A stretch of DNA of 64,000 nt, taken from assembly GCF_003131185.1 (NCBI RefSeq), contig NZ_QFFU01000001.1, positions 186,001 to 250,000 on the forward strand. Reading direction: 5' to 3'. The first letter of the stretch is position 1. Each line of letters opens with the position of its first letter. The translations under genes were made by a program, and so were the position numbers. Shown here in pieces: positions 46,213-54,628 of the stretch. The notes under the pieces are model-generated. The model was not told the origin of the DNA, ran no database searches, and saw only the letters and a program-made list of their open reading frames with translations. Source of the DNA: Pseudomonas ovata (GTDB lineage Bacteria; Pseudomonadota; Gammaproteobacteria; Pseudomonadales; Pseudomonadaceae).

Positions 46213-48255
46213 ATGTCCGAGCCACGCAAGATTCTCGTTACCAGCGCCCTGCCCTATGCCAATGGATCCATTCACCTGGGTCACATGCTCGAGTACATCC
46301 AGACCGACATGTGGGTGCGTTACCAGAAGCACCGCGGCAACCAGTGCACCTATGTCTGTGCGGACGACGCCCACGGCTCGGCCATCATGCTGCGCGCCGA
46401 AAAGGAAGGCATCACCCCGGAACAACTGATCGACAACGTCAAGGCCGAGCACAGCGCCGACTTTGCCGACTTCCTGGTGGACTTCGACAATTTCCACTCG
46501 ACGCACTGCGATGAAAACCGCGAGCTGTCGAGCCTGATCTATAAGCGCCTGCGCGATGCCGGTCATATCGCCACCCGTTCGGTGACCCAGTATTTCGACC
46601 CGGACAAGAAAATGTTCCTGGCCGACCGCTTCATCAAGGGCACCTGCCCGAAATGCAGCGCCGAGGACCAGTACGGCGACAACTGCGAAAAGTGCGGCGC
46701 CACCTACGCGCCCACCGAACTCAAGGACCCGAAATCGGCGATTTCCGGGGCCACGCCCGTGCTCAAGGACTCCAAGCATTTCTTTTTCGACCTGCCAGCC
46801 TTCCAGGACATGCTTCAGCAGTGGACCCGCAGCGGCACCCTGCAGGAAGCGGTGGCCAACAAGCTGGCCGAATGGCTCGACAGCGGCCTGCAGCAGTGGG
46901 ATATCTCGCGCGATGCGCCGTATTTCGGCTTCGAGATCCCGGACGAGCCCGGCAAATACTTCTACGTATGGCTGGACGCACCGATTGGCTACATGGCCAG
47001 CTTCAAGAACCTCTGCGCCCGTCGCCCGGAGCTGGACTTCGATGCCTACTGGAACAAGGATTCCAGTACCGAGTTGTATCACTTCATCGGCAAGGACATC
47101 GTCAACTTCCACGCCCTGTTCTGGCCGGCCATGCTTGAAGGCGCGGGCCTGCGCAAGCCGACCGCGATCAACGTGCACGGCTACCTGACCGTCAACGGCC
47201 AGAAGATGTCCAAGTCGCGCGGCACCTTCATCAAGGCGCGCACCTACCTGGACCACCTGTCGCCGGAATACCTGCGCTACTACTATGCGTCCAAGCTGGG
47301 CCGCGGCGTCGACGACCTCGACCTGAACCTCGAAGACTTCGTGCAGAAGGTCAACTCCGACCTGATCGGCAAGCTGGTGAACATCGCCAGCCGCTGCGCC
47401 GGCTTCATTCACAAGGGCAATGCCGGGGTACTGGTGCAGGCCAATGCCGCACCGGAACTGACCGACGCCTTCCAGAACGCAGCACCGAGCATCGCCGAAG
47501 CCTATGAGGCCCGCGACTTCTCCCGTGCCATGCGTGAAATCATGGGCCTGGCCGACCGCGCCAACGCCTTTATCGCTGAAAAAGCGCCGTGGGCACTGGC
47601 CAAGCAGGAAGGCAAACAGGATGAAGTCCAGGCCGTCTGCGCGCTGGGCATCAACCTGTTCCGCCAACTGGTGATTTTCCTCAAGCCGGTGCTGCCGAAC
47701 CTGGCGGCCGACGCCGAACAGTTCCTCAATGTCGCGCCGTTGACCTGGAACGATCACCAGACCCTGCTGGGTAACCATCAGCTCAATCCGTTCTCGGCCC
47801 TGATGACCCGCATCGACCCGGCCCGGATCGAGGCTATGGTAGCGGCGTCCAGGGAAGACCTGGCTGCCAGCGCCACCCAGGACGCCCCCAAGGGCAATGG
47901 CGAACTGGAAAAGGACCCGCTGTCGCCGGAAATCGAGTTCGACGCCTTTGCCGCCGTCGACCTGCGCGTAGCGCTGATCGTCAAGGCCGAGCACGTCGAG
48001 GGCGCCGACAAGCTGCTGCGCCTGACGCTGGATATCGGCGACCAACAGCGTAATGTGTTCTCGGGCATCAAGAGCGCGTACCCGGACCCGAGCCAGCTCG
48101 AAGGCCGGCTGACCATGATGATCGCCAACCTGAAGGCGCGCAAAATGCGCTTTGGTGTATCCGAAGGAATGGTCATGGCCGCCGGCCCCGGCGGTGAAGA
48201 AATCTACCTGCTCAGCCCCGACAGTGGCGCCAAGCCAGGTCAACGCATCAAGTAA
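46213..48255 (+). CDS. metG: Methionine-tRNA ligase
   Basis: This 680-residue class I aminoacyl-tRNA synthetase charges tRNA-Met and initiator tRNA. It shows the HIGH-type motif [15 protein letters not shown] in GQKMSKSRG, and the zinc knuckle with [17 protein letters not shown] (about residues 145-165). The C-terminal tRNA-binding OB domain (about 575-680, [19 protein letters not shown]) mediates dimerisation. A very long antisense frame runs through the gene and is a codon-bias shadow. A terminator follows the stop. Confidence 0.98.
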   Translation: MSEPRKILVTSALPYANGSIHLGHMLEYIQTDMWVRYQKHRGNQCTYVCADDAHGSAIMLRAEKEGITPEQLIDNVKAEHSADFADFLVDFDNFHSTHCDENRELSSLIYKRLRDAGHIATRSVTQYFDPDKKMFLADRFIKGTCPKCSAEDQYGDNCEKCGATYAPTELKDPKSAISGATPVLKDSKHFFFDLPAFQDMLQQWTRSGTLQEAVANKLAEWLDSGLQQWDISRDAPYFGFEIPDEPGKYFYVWLDAPIGYMASFKNLCARRPELDFDAYWNKDSSTELYHFIGKDIVNFHALFWPAMLEGAGLRKPTAINVHGYLTVNGQKMSKSRGTFIKARTYLDHLSPEYLRYYYASKLGRGVDDLDLNLEDFVQKVNSDLIGKLVNIASRCAGFIHKGNAGVLVQANAAPELTDAFQNAAPSIAEAYEARDFSRAMREIMGLADRANAFIAEKAPWALAKQEGKQDEVQAVCALGINLFRQLVIFLKPVLPNLAADAEQFLNVAPLTWNDHQTLLGNHQLNPFSALMTRIDPARIEAMVAASREDLAASATQDAPKGNGELEKDPLSPEIEFDAFAAVDLRVALIVKAEHVEGADKLLRLTLDIGDQQRNVFSGIKSAYPDPSQLEGRLTMMIANLKARKMRFGVSEGMVMAAGPGGEEIYLLSPDSGAKPGQRIK

Positions 48256-48263
48256 CAACGCAT

Positions 48264-48304
48264 AAAAGGTCCGATAACTGCCCTTGGCGATTATCGGGCC
48301 TTTT
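48264..48304 (+). terminator. Rho-independent terminator of metG
   Basis: AAAAGGTCCGATAA and TTATCGGGCCTTTT form an imperfect stem of 14 with one mismatch and a 13-nt loop, ending in T residues. Confidence 0.85.
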
Positions 48305-48344
48305 CTGTGCCCCGCCAGGCCGCTGCGGCCTGTGGATACCCGCC

Positions 48345-49364
48345 ATGAACCTGATTCAACGCATCGACGCCTTGTTGCCACAGACCCAGTGCGGCAAATG
48401 CGGCCATCCCGGCTGCATGCCTTATGCCGAAGGCATCGCCAGGGGCGAGGCCATCAATAAATGCCCGCCAGGCGGCGAGGAAACCCTGGACGCCCTTGCC
48501 CGGCTGCTGCAGGTCCAGGCGCCTCCCCTGGACACTGCGCGAGGTGCAGCGCCTGCCCAAGTGGCCTTTATTCGTGAAGCCGAATGCATCGGCTGCACCA
48601 AGTGCATCCAGGCCTGTCCGGTCGATGCCATCGTCGGCGCCGCCAAATTGATGCACACCGTGCTGGTGGATGAATGCACCGGTTGCGACCTGTGCGTAGC
48701 GCCCTGCCCGGTCGATTGCATCGACATGCTGCCCCTGCCTGCGACCCGTGTCGCCATGGTGGGCGACGCACGGCCGGATACCGCTCGGCACCTGGCACGC
48801 ACCGGCAAGCGCGACCTTGCCAGGCAGCGCTATCAGCGCCGCAACGAGCGCTTGCAGCGCGAGCGCGAGCAGCGCCTGGCACGCACGCCACGCCCGCCTG
48901 TTGCAGCAACTGCACAGCCGGTGCAGGCATCGCCCATGCCCGGGCTCGCCACGCCAGGGAAACCGCGCCCGGAACCTGAAGATCAGGCGCTCAAACAGGC
49001 CAGGATCGCCCTGAACATGTGCCAGGCGCAGTTGAACAAATCGCTTAGGGCCTTCGGTCATCCTCCTGTCCGGGAACAGGCCATGCGCCTGCTGCAGCTG
49101 CAGCAGCAGGTCGATGCCGCCGAACAGGTGCTGCAAGGCCTGGCGCCGACGCAGCAGGCCCTGTCCGACACGCCGGCACAACCCCAACCGAAGGCCTCGA
49201 TAGCGGCGCTCAAGCGTGCCAAGATCCAGCTGGCCATGGCCCGTGCCAGCCTTAACAAGGCACAGGTCGCAGGTGCCCCGGCGGATCAGTTGAGCACGCT
49301 GCACGCTCAGGTACAGGAAGCCGAACAGGCCTTGCACGCCGCCGAACACCCCAGCTCGCCATGA
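48345..49364 (+). CDS. RnfB/RsxB-like ferredoxin, soluble and without the other Rnf genes
   Basis: This 339-residue iron-sulphur protein has a first cluster motif CGKCGHPGC (about residues 19-27) with a distal Cys in NKCPPGG. Two 4Fe-4S ferredoxin motifs follow: [15 protein letters not shown] and [15 protein letters not shown] (about 85-125). The membrane helix that begins a normal RnfB is absent. From about residue 150 the protein is a Gln/Ala/Arg-rich helical tail, probably coiled coil, with two copies of ALKxAxIxL-type heptads. No rnfA, C, D, G or E gene is near, although nth follows as in the classical rnf-nth order. It probably survives from a reduced rnf cluster; its electron partner is unknown. 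Confidence 0.85.
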   Translation: MNLIQRIDALLPQTQCGKCGHPGCMPYAEGIARGEAINKCPPGGEETLDALARLLQVQAPPLDTARGAAPAQVAFIREAECIGCTKCIQACPVDAIVGAAKLMHTVLVDECTGCDLCVAPCPVDCIDMLPLPATRVAMVGDARPDTARHLARTGKRDLARQRYQRRNERLQREREQRLARTPRPPVAATAQPVQASPMPGLATPGKPRPEPEDQALKQARIALNMCQAQLNKSLRAFGHPPVREQAMRLLQLQQQVDAAEQVLQGLAPTQQALSDTPAQPQPKASIAALKRAKIQLAMARASLNKAQVAGAPADQLSTLHAQVQEAEQALHAAEHPSSP

Positions 49365-49402
49365 GGGCCCATCCGAAGGCCCGATGAGGATCAAGACCGA
49401 CC

Positions 49403-50041
49403 ATGAACGCCGCCAAACGCCAGGAGATCTTTCGCAGGCTCCACGAAGACAATCCGGACCCGAAAACCGAACTGGCCTACACCACGCCGTTCGAATTGCT
49501 GGTCGCCGTCACCCTGTCCGCCCAGGCCACCGATGTCAGCGTCAACAAGGCCACCGCCCGCCTGTTTCCGGTGGCCAATACACCTGAAGCCATCTATGCC
49601 CTGGGCGTGGAAGGGTTGTCCGGCTACATCAAGACCATCGGTTTGTACAACAGTAAGGCCCGCAATGTCATCGAGACCTGCCGACTGCTTATCGAGCGGC
49701 ACAACAGCGAAGTGCCCCAGACCCGCGAAGCCCTCGAAGCGCTGCCCGGCGTAGGACGCAAGACCGCCAACGTGGTGCTCAATACGGCGTTTCGACAGGT
49801 TGCCATGGCCGTGGATACGCATATTTTTCGCGTCAGCAACCGCACCGGTCTGGCGCCGGGCAAGAATGTGGTCGAGGTGGAAAAGCAACTGATGAAGTTC
49901 GTGCCCAGAAACTACCTGCTCGATGCCCACCACTGGTTGATCCTGCACGGGCGCTACGTCTGCCAGGCGCGCAAGCCGCGTTGCGGCAGCTGCCGTATCG
50001 AAGACCTGTGCGACTACAAGGAAAAGACGAGCGACGATTGA
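49403..50041 (+). CDS. nth: Endonuclease III
   Basis: This 212-residue base-excision repair enzyme is a DNA glycosylase with AP lyase activity on oxidised pyrimidines. The helix-hairpin-helix with catalytic Lys is LPGVGRKTANVVLN, and catalytic Asp is in MAVDTHIFRV. The C-terminal 4Fe-4S cluster Cys are in CQARKPRCGSCRIEDLC, with the usual spacing. It lies after the RnfB-like gene and before a small PA3496-type gene, the same order as in P. aeruginosa. Confidence 0.97.
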   Translation: MNAAKRQEIFRRLHEDNPDPKTELAYTTPFELLVAVTLSAQATDVSVNKATARLFPVANTPEAIYALGVEGLSGYIKTIGLYNSKARNVIETCRLLIERHNSEVPQTREALEALPGVGRKTANVVLNTAFRQVAMAVDTHIFRVSNRTGLAPGKNVVEVEKQLMKFVPRNYLLDAHHWLILHGRYVCQARKPRCGSCRIEDLCDYKEKTSDD

Positions 50042-50148
50042 GTAATAGAGTCATCCAGGCCCGGGCGATTGAAAAAATCTTTTTTACCCGCCAGGGGATT
50101 GGCGCTATAAGGGGCGCCAATGACAGCCCAAGCCTGGAGTCAAATTGC

Positions 50149-50328
50149 ATGAGTACCGGCAAAGAGCAACTGGACGTTGAAGATGACTTTGTGATGGATG
50201 CGGACGACAGCGACCCTCCTCCTGTCGAGCCCGCCAAGACCAATCTGAGCAAACGCCGCACCATTGACAACATGCTTGAAGAACGGCGCCTGCAAAGGGA
50301 GCTGGCTGACTACGACTTCGATATCTGA
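50149..50328 (+). CDS. PA3496-family small acidic protein
   Basis: This 59-residue acidic protein has a C-terminal amphipathic segment (SKRRTIDNMLEERRLQRELA). It matches the small PA3496-type protein found next to nth in other pseudomonads, sometimes described as linked to envelope integrity. GGAG lies 10 bases before the ATG at 50149. The context suggests transcription with or just after nth. Function is not established. Confidence 0.8.
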   Translation: MSTGKEQLDVEDDFVMDADDSDPPPVEPAKTNLSKRRTIDNMLEERRLQRELADYDFDI

Positions 50329-50345
50329 AAACCCTCCCGCCTTTT

Positions 50346-50972
50346 TCAGACCAGGCCGTTGCGCTGCGCCAGCTCGATAAGGTCGACCAGCGAATGGGCG
50401 TTGAGCTTGAGCAGCAGGCGTGTCTTGTAGGTGCTGACGGTCTTGTTGCTCAGGAACATGCTGTCGGCTATTTCCTTGTTGGTCTTGCCTCGGGCAAGTT
50501 GCTGCAACACCATCATTTCCCGCCCCGACAGACGATCGACCATGTCGGCCTCACTGGCATTGCCCATGCTCGAGCGCACCGTGTGCAAAGCCTGGTTGGG
50601 GAAGTAGCTGTATCCCGACAGGACTGCCTTGATCGCGCTCAGTAACTCCGTGAGATCCTGCTGCTTGCACACATACCCTGACGCGCCTGCCTGCATGCAC
50701 CGCATGGAGAAATGCCCGGGCGCCTGGGAGGTAAGGATCAGCACCTTGAACGGCAGGGACATGGCCGAAAGCCGGGCAATCACTTCCAGGCCATCAAGCT
50801 TGGGAATGCCGATATCAAGGATCACGATATCGGGCAAGTGCTCACGCGCCAGTTGCAGTGCGTCCACGCCATTGTCTGTCTCCGCGATGACTTCGTAACC
50901 ATGGCGCTCCATCAGCATGCGTACGGCAAGGCGAATGACAGGATGATCATCCACGATCAGCACTTTATTCAT
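50346..50972 (-). CDS. NarL/LuxR-type response regulator
   Basis: This 208-residue two-component regulator has a receiver domain (about residues 1-120) with acidic pocket KVLIVDDHPV, phospho-acceptor Asp in DIVILDIGIPK and conserved Lys in LILTSQ-adjacent positions. The C-terminal LuxR-type HTH contains LSGREMMVLQQLARGKTNKE and MFLSNKTVSTYKTRLL. No kinase gene is adjacent. The ATG at 50972 (MNKVLIVDDHP) was chosen over an open extension. It resembles BvgA/EvgA-type regulators of unknown input. It converges on the PA3496-type gene. Confidence 0.93.
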   Translation of the reverse strand: MNKVLIVDDHPVIRLAVRMLMERHGYEVIAETDNGVDALQLAREHLPDIVILDIGIPKLDGLEVIARLSAMSLPFKVLILTSQAPGHFSMRCMQAGASGYVCKQQDLTELLSAIKAVLSGYSYFPNQALHTVRSSMGNASEADMVDRLSGREMMVLQQLARGKTNKEIADSMFLSNKTVSTYKTRLLLKLNAHSLVDLIELAQRNGLV

Positions 50973-52109
50973 GGGCAGTCCAATTTTTGCTATTCGAATT
51001 TTCAGAGTCAGCACAATAGCCTAGTCGTTTAGTGCTTTGCATGGCGCGCCCCCCTTAAGACCGACAGCCAAAGACCATTCCCACACTTAGAGGAGAACTT
51101 TCCTACAAATCTCGCCATAACTGACGAGCCATCGATGATCGTCACAAGTTATCCCTTCAAAATCCGGTGGAGTGATTGTTTTCCGGAACGCCGTGGTAGA
51201 GCCGCCTGCTTCATCCGGGGCACGCCTTGCTGCGCGAACATGCGCTAAAGCCCGACTTCAGACGAGGCCGTCATGAACATGAATATTTCATGACATTCCT
51301 GTTGTTACTGACCGGACAGGCGGCAACGAGTGAGTTCTCCTTTAGCAAAGTGCCACTCCTGTAAACCCCGGGAATGCGCCCTGCCGCTATGACCCATGCA
51401 CGTCGCTCACACTCTGGCTGCCCGGCTCGACACTGACAGATGGCACATTCGCGCCCGGGTATTTCCCGGCAGGCAAATACCCTCATGCCAGCCCACGCAA
51501 GGCCAAGTGCCAGCGCGCCGTTTAAAACTACACGCAAGCTGACACTCTTTTCGTACATATATCTACTTCAGGAGTCAGACCACAAAATGTTCAGAAATAC
51601 CTTACAGGCTTCAGGTCGGACGAGTCGACATATCGTCCAGCAACCGGCAACCTGCGGATATGTCTGACAGACATGACAGGCTCATCCGACGAGAAGCTAA
51701 TACCATCTCCGACGCCGAATCCAGCCCCAATAGGCGAAAGAGGAAAGGGACTACATGAGTAACAGACGTTGCAATGAAACATGTAAGACACTTACCACAC
51801 GAATAAGTGCTTTTATGTAGCCCTTTAATTTTTACTTGCAAAACCTATTACCAGTCGTTACTTTTTTAACAACGTCCCTTTACCAAACACCGATAAAACC
51901 TGTTTGCGCACGCCGCACAACCGGGCGCGGCCCGCCATTGATAATGGTGCCCTGACAACTGTGTTTCTTAATGGACTCTTCGGAGTCGAACGGACCCGAT
52001 CAACATAAACATGGCCAATCAACTATATCCCTCTTGGTCACGGCCTCGACGGCCTGACGGTTCTTTTTGAATGGCCGTGTGTATAACCCTGTTCAAAAAG
52101 GAATAGATC
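50973..52109. other. Long AT-richer intergenic region with inverted repeats
   Basis: About 1.1 kb with no gene I can support. It is visibly more AT-rich than its neighbours. Three inverted repeats are present: TCATGAA-N9-TTCATGA at 51271-51293, GGACGA-N9-TCGTCC at 51618-51638, and the odd-centred palindrome ATGTCTGACAGACAT at 51660-51674. Short frames occur on both strands, including one of 26 codons at 51587-51667 with AGGAG 12 bases upstream, but none has convincing protein character. It probably holds the promoter of the regulator on the left and of the HTH gene on the right. Confidence 0.6.
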
Positions 52110-52709
52110 ATGAATAACAAACCCTCACTCTCGACGCTCGACCCCGCCACTGCGCTGGACCTGAAGGCGGCCGTCGAAGACTTTGTTGCCCAGGGCGGCG
52201 TCATTGCCGTCATTGCCGATGGCACTTCCTCATCCCGCCCGGCCCCGACACCCGAACCCCAACAAAAAAACCGCGAACCGGAACTTGAACAGCAGGCCAA
52301 ACTTGAATTGCTCAAGGGGCTGGTCGACAAAGGCGCCGGGGTATCGTCGCTGCAATACTCACTGCGCATGAACAAGAAGGAGATTCGTCAGCTGGCCCTG
52401 GCGCATGGCATCAAGATCACCTTCAGCCGCCCCGTCAGGGAAGGACGCTGCACCGCCCGGCACGAGGCGCTCGACGTCGACGACGTGCTGGCCGGCCATG
52501 CCATGCATTACTCGACACTGGGGTACACCGTACCCGAAATTGCGCAGGTCCTGGGCCTGAGCATTCGTCAGGTATGGAACATCGGCAAGGCCTATCGGTT
52601 CGAGTTCAAGCAATACAAGCCGGACGATAGCCTTTGTGAACCCGAGCCTGACACTCTGATCCCGGCATGCTCAGCAGCCCCTCACGAGCAGGACAATGAC
52701 CTTAGTTAA
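52110..52709 (+). CDS. Hypothetical protein with two helix-turn-helix-like segments
   Basis: This 199-residue protein has no signal or membrane segment. An N-terminal part (about residues 1-60) ends in a Pro/Gln/Glu linker. Two HTH-like stretches follow: GVSSLQYSLRMNKKEIRQLA (about 80-100) and LGYTVPEIAQVLGLSIRQVW (about 137-156). Each looks like a helix-turn-recognition-helix of the sigma-70 region 4 or Hin type. AGGA precedes the ATG at 8 bases. It lies in an AT-richer stretch next to the MvaT-like fragment gene. It is probably a DNA-binding regulator of acquired origin; no family recognised. Confidence 0.7.
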   Translation: MNNKPSLSTLDPATALDLKAAVEDFVAQGGVIAVIADGTSSSRPAPTPEPQQKNREPELEQQAKLELLKGLVDKGAGVSSLQYSLRMNKKEIRQLALAHGIKITFSRPVREGRCTARHEALDVDDVLAGHAMHYSTLGYTVPEIAQVLGLSIRQVWNIGKAYRFEFKQYKPDDSLCEPEPDTLIPACSAAPHEQDNDLS

Positions 52710-52888
52710 TGTAGGAATCATCTACACAACACATTGAATTGACCTGTTTGAGAAGTAAGCTCTTTAAGAAAGTCATTATTGGATAATGGGTTACACACGA
52801 CGCCGTGCGTGTTGCCAGCATCCGGCAGCCCGAGGTTTTCACGCACGGGCAGGACTAAACTATTGCAAACACACCCGCGAGAGGACAC

Positions 52889-53026
52889 ATGAATACTTGC
52901 GCACCGCATCGATTCGGGATGTACCGAATCCACCCAATACGATCATACCCATGGAACTATCATGTCAATACTGAACGAATTCCGAGCATTGGAGCAGGCC
53001 TTGCAAACGCAACAGGACAGGCTTGA
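52889..53026 (+). CDS. Possible 45-codon leader ORF
   Basis: This small frame starts at an ATG with AGAGG 5 bases upstream and overlaps the start of the MvaT-like gene in another frame. The encoded peptide begins MNTCAPHRFGMYRIHPIR and is of no known type. It could couple translation to the downstream gene, which has only a weak ribosome-binding site, or it could be fortuitous. Confidence 0.3.
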   Translation: MNTCAPHRFGMYRIHPIRSYPWNYHVNTERIPSIGAGLANATGQA

Positions 53027-53228
53027 ATCACTTAAGCACAATGAACAACTTTCCAGGGAACTGGCTTTTGAGCAAAAACTGCTGACGCTGTTGAAACGCC
53101 ACAATATGGGCCTCGAACAACTGCTGGGTTTCATTCCCCGCTCATTGCAACAGCCACCGCCCAACCTGTGCGAGCCATCAGTCGTCTATAAGGCTGGCAA
53201 GTCCCGCAAACCACGCACCCAACCGTGA
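52962..53228 (+). CDS. MvaT/TurB N-terminal domain-only protein
   Basis: This 88-residue protein's first 45 residues align without gaps to the coiled-coil oligomerisation domain of the Pseudomonas H-NS-like proteins MvaT and TurB. The shared pattern is MSxINE(Y/F)RAxE at the start, then QxRLxSL, LxxELxFExKL. Those proteins run to about 120 residues and end in a DNA-binding domain with a KTLKEWK-type loop. Here the chain instead ends after LLGFIPRSLQQPPPN with a short basic tail (YKAGKSRKPRTQP). Without a DNA-binding half it could form mixed oligomers and weaken silencing by full-length paralogues, as truncated H-NS proteins do in enterobacteria. That role is inference. Only a weak SD is seen. 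Confidence 0.82.
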   Translation: MSILNEFRALEQALQTQQDRLESLKHNEQLSRELAFEQKLLTLLKRHNMGLEQLLGFIPRSLQQPPPNLCEPSVVYKAGKSRKPRTQP

Positions 53229-53243
53229 GGCGGATCATCGAAT

Positions 53244-53279
53244 CGTGTCCTGCAGCCCCGGCCGGGGCTGCAGGACACG
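53244..53279. terminator. Perfect 36-bp palindrome between convergent genes
   Basis: CGTGTCCTGCAGCCCCGG and its exact complement form 18-bp arms with no spacer, 16 bases after the MvaT-like gene and 13 bases after argG (on the other strand). As RNA it would form a very stable hairpin for both transcripts. There is no T run, so termination may be rho-assisted. Confidence 0.75.
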
Positions 53280-53292
53280 GTCAGGAAGCCGC

Positions 53293-54510
53293 TCAGAACA
53301 GCTTGCGGTTCTTGTTCGCGGCAATGCGCATGCGCAGCGCGTTGAGCTTGATGAAGCCCGCTGCGTCGGCCTGGTTGTAGGCACCGCCGTCTTCTTCGAA
53401 GGTTGCGATATTGGCATCGAACAACGAGTCATCGGACTTGCGCCCTACGACAATCACGTTGCCCTTGTACAGCTTCAGGCGCACCACGCCATTCACGTGT
53501 GCCTGGGAAGCATCGATCATCTGTTGCAGCATCAGGCGCTCAGGACTCCACCAGTAGCCGGTGTAGATCAGGCTGGCGTAGCGCGGCATGAGCTCATCCT
53601 TGAGGTGAGCCACTTCGCGGTCCAGGGTGATCGATTCGATGGCACGGTGGGCACGCAACATGATGGTGCCTCCCGGGGTCTCGTAGCAGCCGCGCGACTT
53701 CATGCCCACGTAGCGGTTCTCGACGATGTCGAGGCGACCGATACCGTTCTCGCCGCCAATGCGGTTCAGTTCGGCCAGCACCTGGGCCGGACTCAGGTCC
53801 TTGCCATCGATCGCCACGATGTCGCCGGCGCGGTAGGTCAGCTCAAGGTAGGTCGGGGTATTGGGGGCATCTTCAGGCGACCGGGTCCAGCGCCACATGT
53901 CTTCTTCGTGTTCGGTCCAGGTGTCTTCCAGCACACCGCCTTCATACGAGATGTGCAACAGGTTGGCGTCCATGGAGTACGGCGACTTTTTCTTGCCATG
54001 ACGCTCGATCGGGATGGCATGCTTTTCAGCGTAGTCCATCAGTTTCTCGCGCGACAGCAGGTCCCACTCGCGCCATGGGGCGATGACCTTGACGCCAGGC
54101 TTGAGCGCATAGGCGCCCAGTTCGAAGCGCACCTGGTCATTACCCTTGCCGGTCGCACCGTGGGAGATGGCGTCAGCGCCGGTCTCGTTGGCGATTTCGA
54201 TCAGGCGCTTGGCGATCAGAGGACGTGCGATGGACGTACCCAGCAGGTACTCGCCTTCATAGACAGTGTTGGCACGGAACATCGGGTAGACGAAATCGCG
54301 CACGAACTCTTCGCGCAGATCGTCGATGTAGATCTCTTTCACGCCCATGGCCTGTGCCTTGGCGCGTGCAGGCTCGACCTCCTCGCCCTGCCCCAGGTCA
54401 GCGGTGAACGTCACCACTTCGCAGTTATAGGTATCTTGCAGCCACTTCAGGATCACTGAAGTATCCAGGCCACCAGAATACGCCAGAACGACCTTGTTTA
54501 CGTCCGCCAT
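53293..54510 (-). CDS. argG: Argininosuccinate synthase
   Basis: This 405-residue enzyme joins citrulline and aspartate with ATP to form argininosuccinate, the penultimate step in arginine synthesis. The ATP pyrophosphatase P-loop is [14 protein letters not shown] at the N-terminus; other conserved blocks are [15 protein letters not shown] and [12 protein letters not shown]. It is next to motY, as in P. aeruginosa. ArgF, the preceding enzyme of the pathway, lies about 6 kb further on. Confidence 0.98.
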   Translation of the reverse strand: MADVNKVVLAYSGGLDTSVILKWLQDTYNCEVVTFTADLGQGEEVEPARAKAQAMGVKEIYIDDLREEFVRDFVYPMFRANTVYEGEYLLGTSIARPLIAKRLIEIANETGADAISHGATGKGNDQVRFELGAYALKPGVKVIAPWREWDLLSREKLMDYAEKHAIPIERHGKKKSPYSMDANLLHISYEGGVLEDTWTEHEEDMWRWTRSPEDAPNTPTYLELTYRAGDIVAIDGKDLSPAQVLAELNRIGGENGIGRLDIVENRYVGMKSRGCYETPGGTIMLRAHRAIESITLDREVAHLKDELMPRYASLIYTGYWWSPERLMLQQMIDASQAHVNGVVRLKLYKGNVIVVGRKSDDSLFDANIATFEEDGGAYNQADAAGFIKLNALRMRIAANKNRKLF

Positions 54511-54628
54511 GCCATCACTCCACCGGGTTGTACGGAAAACCGTCGAGTCTACCGTTCAAACCCGCAGATTTACAGTGGCGCGACAGCTTGTGACCCTCAG
54601 GCGACAGCGCTCGTACCCTTCGCAGGGG

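Noticed and set aside
46087..48381. 764-codon open frame antisense to metG
   Set aside because: It is a codon-bias shadow of metG, which has all synthetase motifs. The antisense product lacks recognisable domains.
51271..51558. 95-codon leftward frame with hydrophobic N-terminus and several Cys
   Set aside because: No SD before its ATG and no similarity I recognise; the region looks non-coding. Kept as uncertain, not as a gene.
51440..51667. Short rightward frame, including a 26-codon part with AGGAG upstream
   Set aside because: Too short, with a 12-base SD spacing and an unstructured product; could be a peptide gene but unsupported.
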